Of a DNA stretch of 64,000 nucleotides, positions 54,781 to 62,930 are shown piece by piece. The notes below the pieces were generated by a model, which saw nothing but the letters and a program-made list of their open reading frames with translations, had not been told where the DNA came from and made no database searches. The stretch is from Firmicutes bacterium HGW-Firmicutes-16 (GTDB lineage Bacteria; Bacillota; Clostridia; Oscillospirales; Oscillospiraceae), in the NCBI GenBank assembly GCA_002841545.1, contig PGZZ01000012.1, forward strand, positions 26,409-90,408, in the 5' to 3' direction. A program made the translations under genes and the position numbers. Position 1 is the stretch's first letter. The number at the start of each line of letters is the position of its first letter.

Positions 54781-54821
54781 AAAAAGCTGAGGGAGGACAT
54801 TGGTCCCTCCCTCAGCTTTTT
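54781..54821. terminator. Strong bidirectional intrinsic terminator
   Basis: AAAAAGCTGAGGGAGG (54781-54796) and CCTCCCTCAGCTTTTT (54806-54821) are exact inverted repeats. Ends the minus-strand surface-protein gene 14 bp after its stop. Confidence 0.92.
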
Positions 54822-54834
54822 AATATGCTGCATT

Positions 54835-57800
54835 TTACTTTGCCGTGTTTTCTATAAATCGCTGTAGAATGGTTGCCGTCTGAGCGCGGGTAGCGCTGCC
54901 CTTCGGGTCAAGGCTGCCTCCGCTGCCTTTTATCAGACCCTTGGCCACTGCCCAGCTTACGCTCGAAAACGCCCAATCGGAGGGCTTGTCCGCATAAGCG
55001 GAGAGGCTCTCCCCTGCGCTCACATCATAGTTTTTGTATGCGGCGTAGCGATATAAAATTGCCGCCAACTGCTCGCGAGTGAGAGCGTCGTCGGGATTAA
55101 ACTTGCCGGCATAACCGGTGACAATGTTATTTGCCGCCGCCCATGTTACAGCCTTTGCGTACCAATTGCCGTCTGAAACGTCAGAGAAGGATATCGTTTT
55201 TGCTGTTGCAGGCTCATTTTCCAAGCGCCATAGAATAGTGACGAGCATACCGCGCGTAACGGTCGTATTGGGGCTGAAATCGGTTCCGCCAATCCCCTTC
55301 ATCATGCCATTACTAGAAACAAATTCAACCGCACTGTAGAACCAGTCGTTTTCTTTCACGTCGGTGAAAGGATTATTCCAAGGCACGCCGACCACATACA
55401 GGGAGAAGTGCGTGACCGTAAATGTTGCAAGCTTTGTCGCTGGGTCATAGGTGCAGGGGATTTCGGTCATCGAGCTGTCGCTTGCGAGGTACCAGACTGT
55501 CACGTCCTCTGCAGTCTCCCCTTCCTTAAGCGTATAAGGCAGGGTAACGGTAACAGCGCCGCCGAAATTCGTGATGGTGCTGCTGCCGGAGGAAACCGTC
55601 AGCGAGAACACCTTCTTGCTGGGGAGACTCTCCTGATGTGCGGGAGAAACGTCCTTCATCTCCACCTTGATATCACTTGAGGTCTGGTTGCCGATGCCCT
55701 TGAGGGCTTCGGTGTTGAACACTAGCTTCGCGCCACTTTTGTCCTCAACCGTCAGGGTTTTCCCGTCGGAAACCAGCTGGCCGAGGTTAGAACCTGTCGT
55801 GCTGTCGCCGTTTTTAATCTCGGTTACCGGAGCTGCCGGAGTGACGCTGCCGCCGCCGGAGGGGGGTGCGCTGTATGCGGTAATGGTTATACTTTGGCTC
55901 TGTCCGGTCGGGGCGGTGTTCGCAACGGCCTTCACGCGGACCAGAACCGCACCGGGATTAAGCCCGGTGACATCTGTGTCGGTTCCATCAATCCATGAGG
56001 TTCCGCCGTTTGTGGAATACTGCATTGCTGCTGTAATGCCGGAAACCGTGCCGGTGGCGGAGCCTGCGGAGGGCTGCACAGCGGTGCAGGTAGGTGCCAC
56101 GGGCCGAGCCGCCAGCGCAATGCTCTGCGCCGCACTGTCGACGGTGGAGGTGCCGTTACCCTTCTTCACAAGAGAAATCGTTGTGCCAAGCCAAGCGTTT
56201 TGGATCGTGATTTTTCCGTCTGCATCCGCCGTAACAGCCGTACCGTTCACTGTATAGGCAGCGCTTGCCGTCAGTCCGGTCAGCTTTTCGTTCTCATAGT
56301 CGACAGTCGCATTGGGCGTGGTTGCTCTTTGCCACACGTTCCAGATAGCCGAATTTCCGGTCCAGCTGCCGCCGGTCAGGACAGGAACGTGGGTTTCGTT
56401 GCCCTGCGGTGCATGATAAAAAGCTTTCTTGCTGGTACCAATATATTCACCTGACGTAACGGCAGTGCCGTTGCCGCCGGTAATATTGATGCTGCCCTCG
56501 GCGTACACGCCATAGCTGTTACTGCCAGCTAAGATACCTGCGGCAATGGTGGTGCCGCCGGTAATGCTGATGCTGCTCTCCGTGCCCTCGGCGTACACGC
56601 CATAGCACTCGCTGCCATAGACACCTGTGGCAATGGTGGTGCCGCCGATAATGTTTACGCTATCACAGCTCTGTACACCCATGCTATTGCCGTTCTGGCC
56701 GTTACCTACGGCGATGGTGGTGCTGCCGCTGCTTAAAGAGACCGCTCCGTCAGATCTTATACCGGCACTCGGATTGTTCGGGTATGTCATGCCGCTCAGA
56801 GCGACTACCTTTGCGCTTTCGATGCTGAGGAATGTACCCGCAAAAAGTCCGCTGCTGCTGATTCTCCCTACGCCGCTGAGTGCAATCAGGGTGTTGCCGG
56901 AGATGGAGATGCCGCTATTTTCACCGTACACGCCGTAGCTATAGCTCGAGCTCGAGCTGTTTGCCTTCCCCGCGCTGACGACGTTGACGCCTTCCAGTAC
57001 GATGTTAACATTAGCATCGGGCAGTTTGATGCCAAAAACATCCGAGGATTCTGGAGAAACATAACGATCCAGATTGTGCGTGTTGACAATGAGATTTTTT
57101 AGGGTGAGAGTCTTGACACCATCTAGCGTCTCGGTTTTGTAGCCGCCGCTAGAAGCGTCCCAATGCGTACTGTCATCACTCCATTCACTCAAATCCAAGT
57201 GTTCAGAGTAAATATTTGTGTTGGGATACGTGGCGCTGACGCCCCACACCCCAGTGAGATAGTTAGGCCCGCCGCTGAGTGCCGCACTGCCGCTGCCGTA
57301 GGTTGGAGTACTGTTCGCCGCGCCGTCTTTACCCTTGGCGATAATCAGACCGTCACCTTCTCCGTTGTTAATGTTGATTGTGTTGGCCGAAACGCCATTG
57401 TTAATGCCCGTGGCGGTGACGATGCCGCCGGTAATGCTGACGGTGTCGGTCCATATACCATAACTTGAAGAATCTCCTACTTTGCTGCCGATGGCGGTGA
57501 CCGTTCCGCCGGATATTGCGATACTATCTCCGCCGTTGTAAATGGTACCCAAACCAAAGCTACGGGTCCCGTATCCGCCGATGGCTGTGATTGTTCCACC
57601 GGAAATGGTGATGCTGTTTCTGGCGAAAATACCGCCGCTCATTGCGAAAGGCGCTTTTCCGGCGCTGGCGGTGAGATATCCGCTGCCGCCTACAGTCAGC
57701 GATCCCGATACATACACGCCGAAACTGTGGCTGCTGCTGGAATTAGTGCCGTCCAGACCTGTGACGGTATTGACGCCGAGCAGAACGACGTCTAAGTCGC

Positions 57801-58134
57801 CGTCGGCATAGATTGCAGCCATGAGACTGCTCGATGTGCTATAATTTGTCGTTATGGCTGCGTTGTTGAGGGTGAGGGTGTACTTCACCAAAGCCCCGGA
57901 ATTGTACTGCACCGCCCATGTCCAGCCGTCGGCGGGAAGGGTTTCCTGATTGCTTGCAGTGCCGGCTCCGCCACTATTGGTGCCGTAGGTGTAGTAGCCG
58001 TGAGTCGTCGGCAGGGTGACCGCTGTACCGTTGCCGATATACAGAGTTGTCAAATCCGCCGCACTTGCCGCCACCGGCAGCAGGGTCAGCGCCAGGCAGA
58101 AGGTCAATAGAATACTCAATAACCGTTTTTTCAT
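54835..58134 (-). CDS. Large S-layer-anchored carbohydrate-binding-like surface protein
   Basis: 1099 residues. Signal peptide ends at ASAAD (~27). Residues ~28-600 are Gly/Ser/Ala/Ile-rich beta-helix-type repeats, many of the form SISGGT(V/I)TAIG, resembling Cthe_2159-type domains (PF14262). Then a beta-sandwich (~600-750), a ZU5-like segment with SGSSTITNFGGAVTVTLPYT, and three C-terminal SLH repeats (FTDVKENDWFYSAVEF, FSDVSDGNWYAKAVTWAA, final SGGSLDPKGSATRAQ). Displayed on the surface; probable polysaccharide adhesion. Divergent, across a small gene, from a LytTR/GHKL pair that may control it. Confidence 0.85.
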   Translation of the reverse strand: MKKRLLSILLTFCLALTLLPVAASAADLTTLYIGNGTAVTLPTTHGYYTYGTNSGGAGTASNQETLPADGWTWAVQYNSGALVKYTLTLNNAAITTNYSTSSSLMAAIYADGDLDVVLLGVNTVTGLDGTNSSSSHSFGVYVSGSLTVGGSGYLTASAGKAPFAMSGGIFARNSITISGGTITAIGGYGTRSFGLGTIYNGGDSIAISGGTVTAIGSKVGDSSSYGIWTDTVSITGGIVTATGINNGVSANTININNGEGDGLIIAKGKDGAANSTPTYGSGSAALSGGPNYLTGVWGVSATYPNTNIYSEHLDLSEWSDDSTHWDASSGGYKTETLDGVKTLTLKNLIVNTHNLDRYVSPESSDVFGIKLPDANVNIVLEGVNVVSAGKANSSSSSYSYGVYGENSGISISGNTLIALSGVGRISSSGLFAGTFLSIESAKVVALSGMTYPNNPSAGIRSDGAVSLSSGSTTIAVGNGQNGNSMGVQSCDSVNIIGGTTIATGVYGSECYGVYAEGTESSISITGGTTIAAGILAGSNSYGVYAEGSINITGGNGTAVTSGEYIGTSKKAFYHAPQGNETHVPVLTGGSWTGNSAIWNVWQRATTPNATVDYENEKLTGLTASAAYTVNGTAVTADADGKITIQNAWLGTTISLVKKGNGTSTVDSAAQSIALAARPVAPTCTAVQPSAGSATGTVSGITAAMQYSTNGGTSWIDGTDTDVTGLNPGAVLVRVKAVANTAPTGQSQSITITAYSAPPSGGGSVTPAAPVTEIKNGDSTTGSNLGQLVSDGKTLTVEDKSGAKLVFNTEALKGIGNQTSSDIKVEMKDVSPAHQESLPSKKVFSLTVSSGSSTITNFGGAVTVTLPYTLKEGETAEDVTVWYLASDSSMTEIPCTYDPATKLATFTVTHFSLYVVGVPWNNPFTDVKENDWFYSAVEFVSSNGMMKGIGGTDFSPNTTVTRGMLVTILWRLENEPATAKTISFSDVSDGNWYAKAVTWAAANNIVTGYAGKFNPDDALTREQLAAILYRYAAYKNYDVSAGESLSAYADKPSDWAFSSVSWAVAKGLIKGSGGSLDPKGSATRAQTATILQRFIENTAK

Positions 58135-58154
58135 GTCATGATTTCTCCTCTTTT

Positions 58155-58493
58155 TTATTGTATTTCCTTATTAGTTTGTTCTTTTTCCTCCTCCGTCCGA
58201 AAGCCCATCAGCAGGGCCGGGATACGGTTCATGGGTTTTTGCAGAATGCGGTTATAGCTTTTGGCTGCCTCACGGCAGAGCATCCGGCTTGTTTCCAGCA
58301 TTCCGGCGGATAAGCACGCGTCGGGACCGGCCCTTGTCTGTGCGTACAGTCCCTCATGCAGACGCAGCTGCTCCGCAAGAGCGTCAAGGCTGTTTCGCTT
58401 TGCGGACAGCTCCTTATATGCGGTTGTAAGCCAGATCGTCACAAATCCCGCCACACAGATGCCCGCAATAAAGGAAGCTATTAACGTGGGCAC
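58155..58493 (-). CDS. Small membrane-anchored helical protein
   Basis: 112 residues from GTG 58493 (GAGAGGTGTGA upstream). One N-terminal membrane helix (LIASFIAGICVAGFVTIWL), then an amphipathic helical tail (YKELSAKRNSLDALAEQLRL) faintly LemA-like. It sits upstream of and in line with the surface-protein gene and divergent from the LytTR regulator. Function unknown; possibly a partner of the kinase or of surface-protein export. Confidence 0.68.
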   Translation of the reverse strand: MPTLIASFIAGICVAGFVTIWLTTAYKELSAKRNSLDALAEQLRLHEGLYAQTRAGPDACLSAGMLETSRMLCREAAKSYNRILQKPMNRIPALLMGFRTEEEKEQTNKEIQ

Positions 58494-58557
58494 GCAGCGT
58501 CACACCTCTCTTGTTTTATTTAACGACAGAATAACAGAAAAACCGCCTCAAAATCGT

Positions 58558-58635
58558 TTTCGGCCCGAACGGTAGTGAATTTCGGCTTGAACGGTAAATG
58601 GGACGGTTGAAGAACGTCAAATATTATAGTAAAAT
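58558..58635 (+). promoter_or_regulatory. LytTR direct repeats and promoter of regulator/kinase B
   Basis: TTTCGGCCCGAACGGTA (58558-58574) and TTTCGGCTTGAACGGTA (58580-58596) are direct repeats exactly 22 bp apart. TTGAAG (58607-58612), a 17-bp spacer and TAAAAT (58630-58635) follow, so transcription would start near 58642. The same arrangement occurs at 25448-25507. Confidence 0.78.
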
Positions 58636-58669
58636 ACTGGCATGTTTAAAAGGAAAGGGGGCGGAGCAG

Positions 58670-59422
58670 CTGAAGATTGCTATTTGTGACGATGATAATC
58701 GAGACTTGCTGCAAATCGCTTCTCTGCTGGAAGAATATCGGCATGACAGAAAAGCGGAGCTTACCTATGTGAGTTTTCAGAGCGCCACGGAGCTTTTGGC
58801 CTCCTTGGACAGCAAGGATTATGATTTGCTTTTGTTGGATGTGCTGATGCCCGGCGTTAACGGCATGCAGGCCGCCCACGAAATTCGGGAGCACAATAGC
58901 CGGACGGAGATTGTGTTCCTGACCTCCTCACCGGAATACGCTGTGGAGAGCTACAGCGTACGGGCACACTATTATCTATTAAAGCCCGCCACCGAAGAAA
59001 AGCTGTTTCCCATACTCGACAGGCTGATGGACAGTTTTAAAAATCCGGAGGATGCATTGCTCATCAAAACGCAGACCAGTGTGTTCAGCTTGCCTTATGG
59101 AAAAATCGAATACATAGAGGTCAGCGCAAAAAAACTTTATTTCTATCTGACTGACGGCGGTAATCGGGAGGTACCCGGCAGTCTGGCGGATTATGAAAGG
59201 GCTCTGCTGAAAAGGCCCGGTTTTATGAAGGTGCATCGCTCCTATCTTGTGAATCTGCAATGGGTGCGAGAGCTGCGTCAGGGAGAGCTTGTGACCGTGA
59301 CAGGACGGCGTGTGCCGGTGGCAAGAACAGCCTATCCTCTGGTTCGGACTGCCTATACACAGTTTTTGTTTGAGGAAGCGGAGGAATTGGTGCAGGACAG
59401 AGGAGGCGAGTTTAAATGTTAG
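58670..59422 (+). CDS. LytTR-type response regulator
   Basis: 250 residues if begun at CTG 58670, which follows GGGGGCGGAG and gives LKIAICDDDNRD, the normal LytTR-family N-terminus. ATG 58598 gives 24 extra residues but lies upstream of the predicted transcription start. Receiver Asp in LLLLDVLMPGVNG; LytTR domain IEYIEVSAKKLYFYL, FMKVHRSYLVNLQWV. Overlaps the kinase by 7 bp. Confidence 0.86.
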   Translation: MKIAICDDDNRDLLQIASLLEEYRHDRKAELTYVSFQSATELLASLDSKDYDLLLLDVLMPGVNGMQAAHEIREHNSRTEIVFLTSSPEYAVESYSVRAHYYLLKPATEEKLFPILDRLMDSFKNPEDALLIKTQTSVFSLPYGKIEYIEVSAKKLYFYLTDGGNREVPGSLADYERALLKRPGFMKVHRSYLVNLQWVRELRQGELVTVTGRRVPVARTAYPLVRTAYTQFLFEEAEELVQDRGGEFKC

Positions 59423-60699
59423 AAACCGTCATCGGACTCATGCGATTTGCTTCTTCTCTGCTCTTTGGCGTTGCGGTTTCGGTTCTCTTCGCGGGCATAG
59501 AGCGTACGCGGAAAAACAATATTGTTGTTGGCTGCTCTTGCGTAATTCTCCTTTTAGTTCAGTCTGCCTGCTGGTGGTTTTTTGGCATAGACATGACGTC
59601 AAAGCTGTATCCCTTTATCATCCATGTGCCGATGATACTTTTATTCTCCCTATATTTTAAACGTCCGTGGCTAACCTCCGCCGCCAGCGTACTGTCCGCT
59701 TACCTGTGCTGTCAGGCTCCGCGCTGGATTGGTTTCCTTGCTGGCACCGCCTTTGACAGAAGGCTCGCAGACCACATTTTTTATATCGCAGCCGTGTTTC
59801 TAGCCTATTATTTCTTGAAAAGATATGTGGCAGGGTCCGTCCGTGAGCTGATGGATAAATCCATCAAATCCCGTGTGCTTTTAGGTGCAGTCCCACTTTT
59901 CTATTATATGTTCGACTACATTACCACCATCTATACCGATATACTTTACAGTGGTGCTAAATGGGCGGTGCAGTTCATGCCTTCGACAATATCTGTCTTT
60001 TATTTTGTATTTATCATCCTCTATTACGCCGAAACGCAAAAGCAGGCGGACGCACAGAGAGTGCAAGATATGTTGACTGCTCAGTTGCAGTTGGCGAAAA
60101 CAGAGTTTGCAACGCTCCGCCAACTGCAGGAATTTACCGCCGTTTATCGCCACGATATGCGGCATCATTTCACATTTCTGCAAAGCTTGGCATCGGCGGG
60201 AAGCATCGAAGGAATCAAGGAGTATCTGAAAACCGCACAGTCCGATATCGACGCTATCACTCCTGTGCGCTTTTGCGAGAATGAAACGGCTAATCTGATT
60301 GTATCCGCCTTTTCCGCCAGAGCAGTGCAGGAGGGCGTTCTCCTGTCGGTAGACGCGAAGCTGCCAGCCACGGTTCCCCTGAGCGATACCGAGTTTTGCT
60401 CGCTGCTCTCCAACAGCCTTGAAAACGCCATTACCGCTGCTGCCACCTGCCCCGATCCACGGTGCAAAACCGTGACTTTTAAGGCGCAGGTACACAAAAA
60501 TAAGCTTTTAATTTCAACGGATAATCCTTATTCAGGAAAAATTAGAATGAAAGGCGGACTTCCTCAATCGCCCTTCGAGAGCCATGGCTTCGGAACGCGC
60601 AGCATCGTAGCTATCGCCGATGCCCACGGGGGGCAGGCGATTTTCAACGCTGAAGGTGGTGTATTTAACTTGAAAATCATGCTTCCTCTCGATGAATAA
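59416..60699 (+). CDS. GHKL-domain sensor histidine kinase
   Basis: 427 residues. Six to seven N-terminal membrane helices, short coiled linker (~205-245), phosphoacceptor YRHDMRHHFTFLQSLA, N-box LSNSLENAITAAATC, G-box GFGTRSIVAIADAHGG. Same architecture as the kinase at 23358 but clearly diverged. No peptide-pheromone genes adjoin. Confidence 0.88.
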   Translation: MLETVIGLMRFASSLLFGVAVSVLFAGIERTRKNNIVVGCSCVILLLVQSACWWFFGIDMTSKLYPFIIHVPMILLFSLYFKRPWLTSAASVLSAYLCCQAPRWIGFLAGTAFDRRLADHIFYIAAVFLAYYFLKRYVAGSVRELMDKSIKSRVLLGAVPLFYYMFDYITTIYTDILYSGAKWAVQFMPSTISVFYFVFIILYYAETQKQADAQRVQDMLTAQLQLAKTEFATLRQLQEFTAVYRHDMRHHFTFLQSLASAGSIEGIKEYLKTAQSDIDAITPVRFCENETANLIVSAFSARAVQEGVLLSVDAKLPATVPLSDTEFCSLLSNSLENAITAAATCPDPRCKTVTFKAQVHKNKLLISTDNPYSGKIRMKGGLPQSPFESHGFGTRSIVAIADAHGGQAIFNAEGGVFNLKIMLPLDE

Positions 60700-60804
60700 A
60701 CGCGCAAAACCTGAGACACTATCTCAACTAAAATCTGAGCATGGGAATTATTAGATATTTTATCGGCAAAACCTTAAACGCCATGGATTATCTCAAAAAG
60801 CGGG

Positions 60805-60881
60805 GGGGACACCCGACTCCTCGGGAAATTGTCTGACTGGCAGTCAGAAGTGTGGCGGTTCGATTCCGTCCGTCTCCACCA
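60805..60881 (+). ncRNA. tRNA-like sequence A (Ala-GGC-type 3' half, abnormal D arm)
   Basis: GGGGACA pairs with CGTCTCC except at the last position, including a G3-U70 pair typical of tRNA-Ala. Anticodon arm TCTGA-CTGGCAG-TCAGA gives anticodon GGC. T arm GGCGG-TTCGATT-CCGTC is canonical, and ACCA is encoded. In place of a normal D arm is CCCGA-CTCC-TCGGG with no GG in the loop. An intrinsic terminator follows 9 bp later. Confidence 0.55.
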
Positions 60882-60889
60882 AAATCAAA

Positions 60890-60926
60890 AAACAGCCTAA
60901 AACGTAAGTTTATGGCTGTTTTTATT
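60890..60926 (+). terminator. Intrinsic terminator after tRNA-like sequence A
   Basis: AAACAGCC pairs with GGCTGTTT, with a weak AT loop, followed by TTATTGTTTT. Confidence 0.78.
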
Positions 60927-61114
60927 GTTTTATAGAACCCTTCCGCAGGGCTTAGTTAAGTCGGGCTCGCTATACTTTTGTTAGATAAGTATGATGGCAC
61001 TTTTGTTCCACTTACATACAGTCTGGTGTTCCGCTGCTTGCGTCCTCATTTTCTCTGAATATCTGCTACTATTAATTGCTGTTGCCTGCTAATGTCAACC
61101 TTAAGGAAAGCAAT

Positions 61115-62380
61115 TTATATTGATATTATTTTACTATACTCGGCAGCAGCACGGTCCTCGGACTCTTTGCGCAGGCAGGAAATAATCGCATAGTTATCAA
61201 CAAGTAATGATACTATTGATTGAGAAATGCTTTTATTTTCCACCATGTGGCCTAGAACAGTCTCCGCCCTTTCTTTAGGCATACCCTTTCGGTAAGGTCT
61301 GTCCTCGGTGATGGCAGTAAATATATCTGCAACAGCCATGATGCGGGCACCAAGTGAAAGGTTATCTGATTTAATATGAAAAGGATAGCCACGTCCATTC
61401 AATTTCTCGTGGTGATAAGCAGCCCATTGAGCTATAGATTCGAATTTGCTGATCGGCGCTAGCAAATGGTAGGTATAGAATGTGTGGGATTTTATAATGT
61501 CATATTCCGCAGGTTCCAGCGCGTCAGTTTTTTCAAGGATTTCTCTTGGGATTGCGAGCTTCCCGATATCGTGGAGATTTCCCGCTATGCTCATCATTTT
61601 ACATTCGCCTTCTGAAAATCCAGATAGTTCAGCCAATTTTAAAGCGACAGCTGCCACTCCTGCAGAATGCGTAGCTGTGAACCTGCTGCGGAAATCAATT
61701 ATTTGAGAGAGTATCTTCGTGAAATCAACAGTTTCGTCCAAAGTCAGATTGATTGACTGAAGCGATAGATCATTTTGTCCGGTGAAAATTGTAGGACGAT
61801 AAACCAGATCAAGCCATAGAGCCTCCTCATCGCATATGTCCAAAAATGTATCTACCAGTTCAGGCTCAAAGACAGTATTTCGTGCGCTTTTTGTGTACTC
61901 TTTTATAGGCCGTATTTGGCTTATTACACTTTCATCACGGTTTACTCTTATTGCGACTCTATCAGAGAGATGAAGAATATGCGAAAGTAATGGAACCTCC
62001 TCCCCTTTAAAGGACTTGCCTTCCCCGTTGTTCCATGGGATATGGTGAAATTTGATTACTTCTGCCACGTCCTTCATTATGGGGGAGCTGCTGAACAGTC
62101 TTGCTCCAATGAAAGCATGATTGTTAATTGTTAAAGGTTCCTCTTCGAAAAAGTCCATATTGTCATCTAGGGAAAGAGAACCTATATCATGCAAAAGCGC
62201 GGCAAGAACCAGTGTTCGTTTCTGGTCTACAGATATCCGCATTGCATCGGCAATGTTAAGTGCCATATAGGCAACCTGTTGATGATGACTAGAGACTTTA
62301 GGGGTCACTAAATCTACAGCTCTTGTCAAGCAATTGATAAGGTCATATAGATTCGCAAAATATTGATCGATGTATGGCAT
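61115..62380 (-). CDS. HD-GYP-type phosphodiesterase with two HD domains
   Basis: 421 residues. N-terminal HD domain (LAALLHDIGSLSL, KFHHIPWNNGEG) and C-terminal HD-GYP-like domain (NLHDIGKLAIPREIL, AAYHHEKLNGRGYP). The GYP motif appears as GRGYP, as in active c-di-GMP phosphodiesterases. No sensor domain beyond the first HD. Upstream in the same orientation lies a truncated GGDEF gene, so the two may once have formed a c-di-GMP make/break pair. Confidence 0.87.
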   Translation of the reverse strand: MPYIDQYFANLYDLINCLTRAVDLVTPKVSSHHQQVAYMALNIADAMRISVDQKRTLVLAALLHDIGSLSLDDNMDFFEEEPLTINNHAFIGARLFSSSPIMKDVAEVIKFHHIPWNNGEGKSFKGEEVPLLSHILHLSDRVAIRVNRDESVISQIRPIKEYTKSARNTVFEPELVDTFLDICDEEALWLDLVYRPTIFTGQNDLSLQSINLTLDETVDFTKILSQIIDFRSRFTATHSAGVAAVALKLAELSGFSEGECKMMSIAGNLHDIGKLAIPREILEKTDALEPAEYDIIKSHTFYTYHLLAPISKFESIAQWAAYHHEKLNGRGYPFHIKSDNLSLGARIMAVADIFTAITEDRPYRKGMPKERAETVLGHMVENKSISQSIVSLLVDNYAIISCLRKESEDRAAAEYSKIISI

Positions 62381-62469
62381 TTCACACCTCCTTCATGTGC
62401 ACTCATTCTTCATATTACAAATTACAACATTACTTTTATGCGTGTCCATATTGGACACGGGTTATTTTG

Positions 62470-62930
62470 TTATATACTCTTGAAGTCATCAATATCAAGT
62501 AATAACATGATTCCTGCGCCTTTTTTGACTTCTTCCCCAATCAATGTTTCGGTTGTTGCTTTATTGTAAAGCCCTGTGAAAATGTCAGTTTGAGCTCCAA
62601 GCATCAAGGCTTGTCTATCATGCACTTCTTTATCGATATCAAACCCATAAGCAAACGCATACACATCATTAGATTCAACATCTTTGAACATTCGGAGAAC
62701 AAGTCTGACCCAATGGTAATTATTATCCGTGCTGAAACGCCGGTATTCAAAAGGCTTAGGCTCAACACCCTTATTAAAACTATCCAGCAGATTTTGACGT
62801 TCAAGAGATTTGAAATAGACATCATAATCATCCGCATGAACTCTCGACTTTGCATATTCAAACCATGCATCATATTCGCTGAGAAGGCGCTCAAGCGGTT
62901 CATCATAGAATTCTAGACCACTGATGATTT
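62470..62930 (-). pseudogene. PAS-GGDEF diguanylate cyclase, truncated at both ends
   Basis: The frames read YRRFSTDNNYHWVRLVLRMF (PAS-like end) and ALMLGAQTDIFTGLYNKATT, then IMLLLDIDDFKSI and stop at 62470. This is the start of a GGDEF domain that should continue into the catalytic GGDEF motif. The 5' side is cut by the IS3 element at 62931. Confidence 0.8.

Larger units (their letters stand above)
54178..54834. other. Gene-free region with repeat, tRNA fragment and inverted repeat
   Basis: No credible gene in ~650 bp; open frames here cross the tRNA-Trp fragment and repeat copy 2. Individual elements are listed separately. Confidence 0.6.
60700..61114. other. Intergenic region between kinase B and HD-GYP gene
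   Basis: Contains the tRNA-like sequence at 60805 and its terminator. The remaining 61-104 bp flanks and ~190 bp before the HD-GYP stop show nothing else recognisable. Confidence 0.6.

Noticed and set aside
54427..54867. 146-residue plus-strand frame
   Set aside because: It runs across the tRNA-Trp fragment, repeat copy 2 and the terminator; composition is not protein-like.
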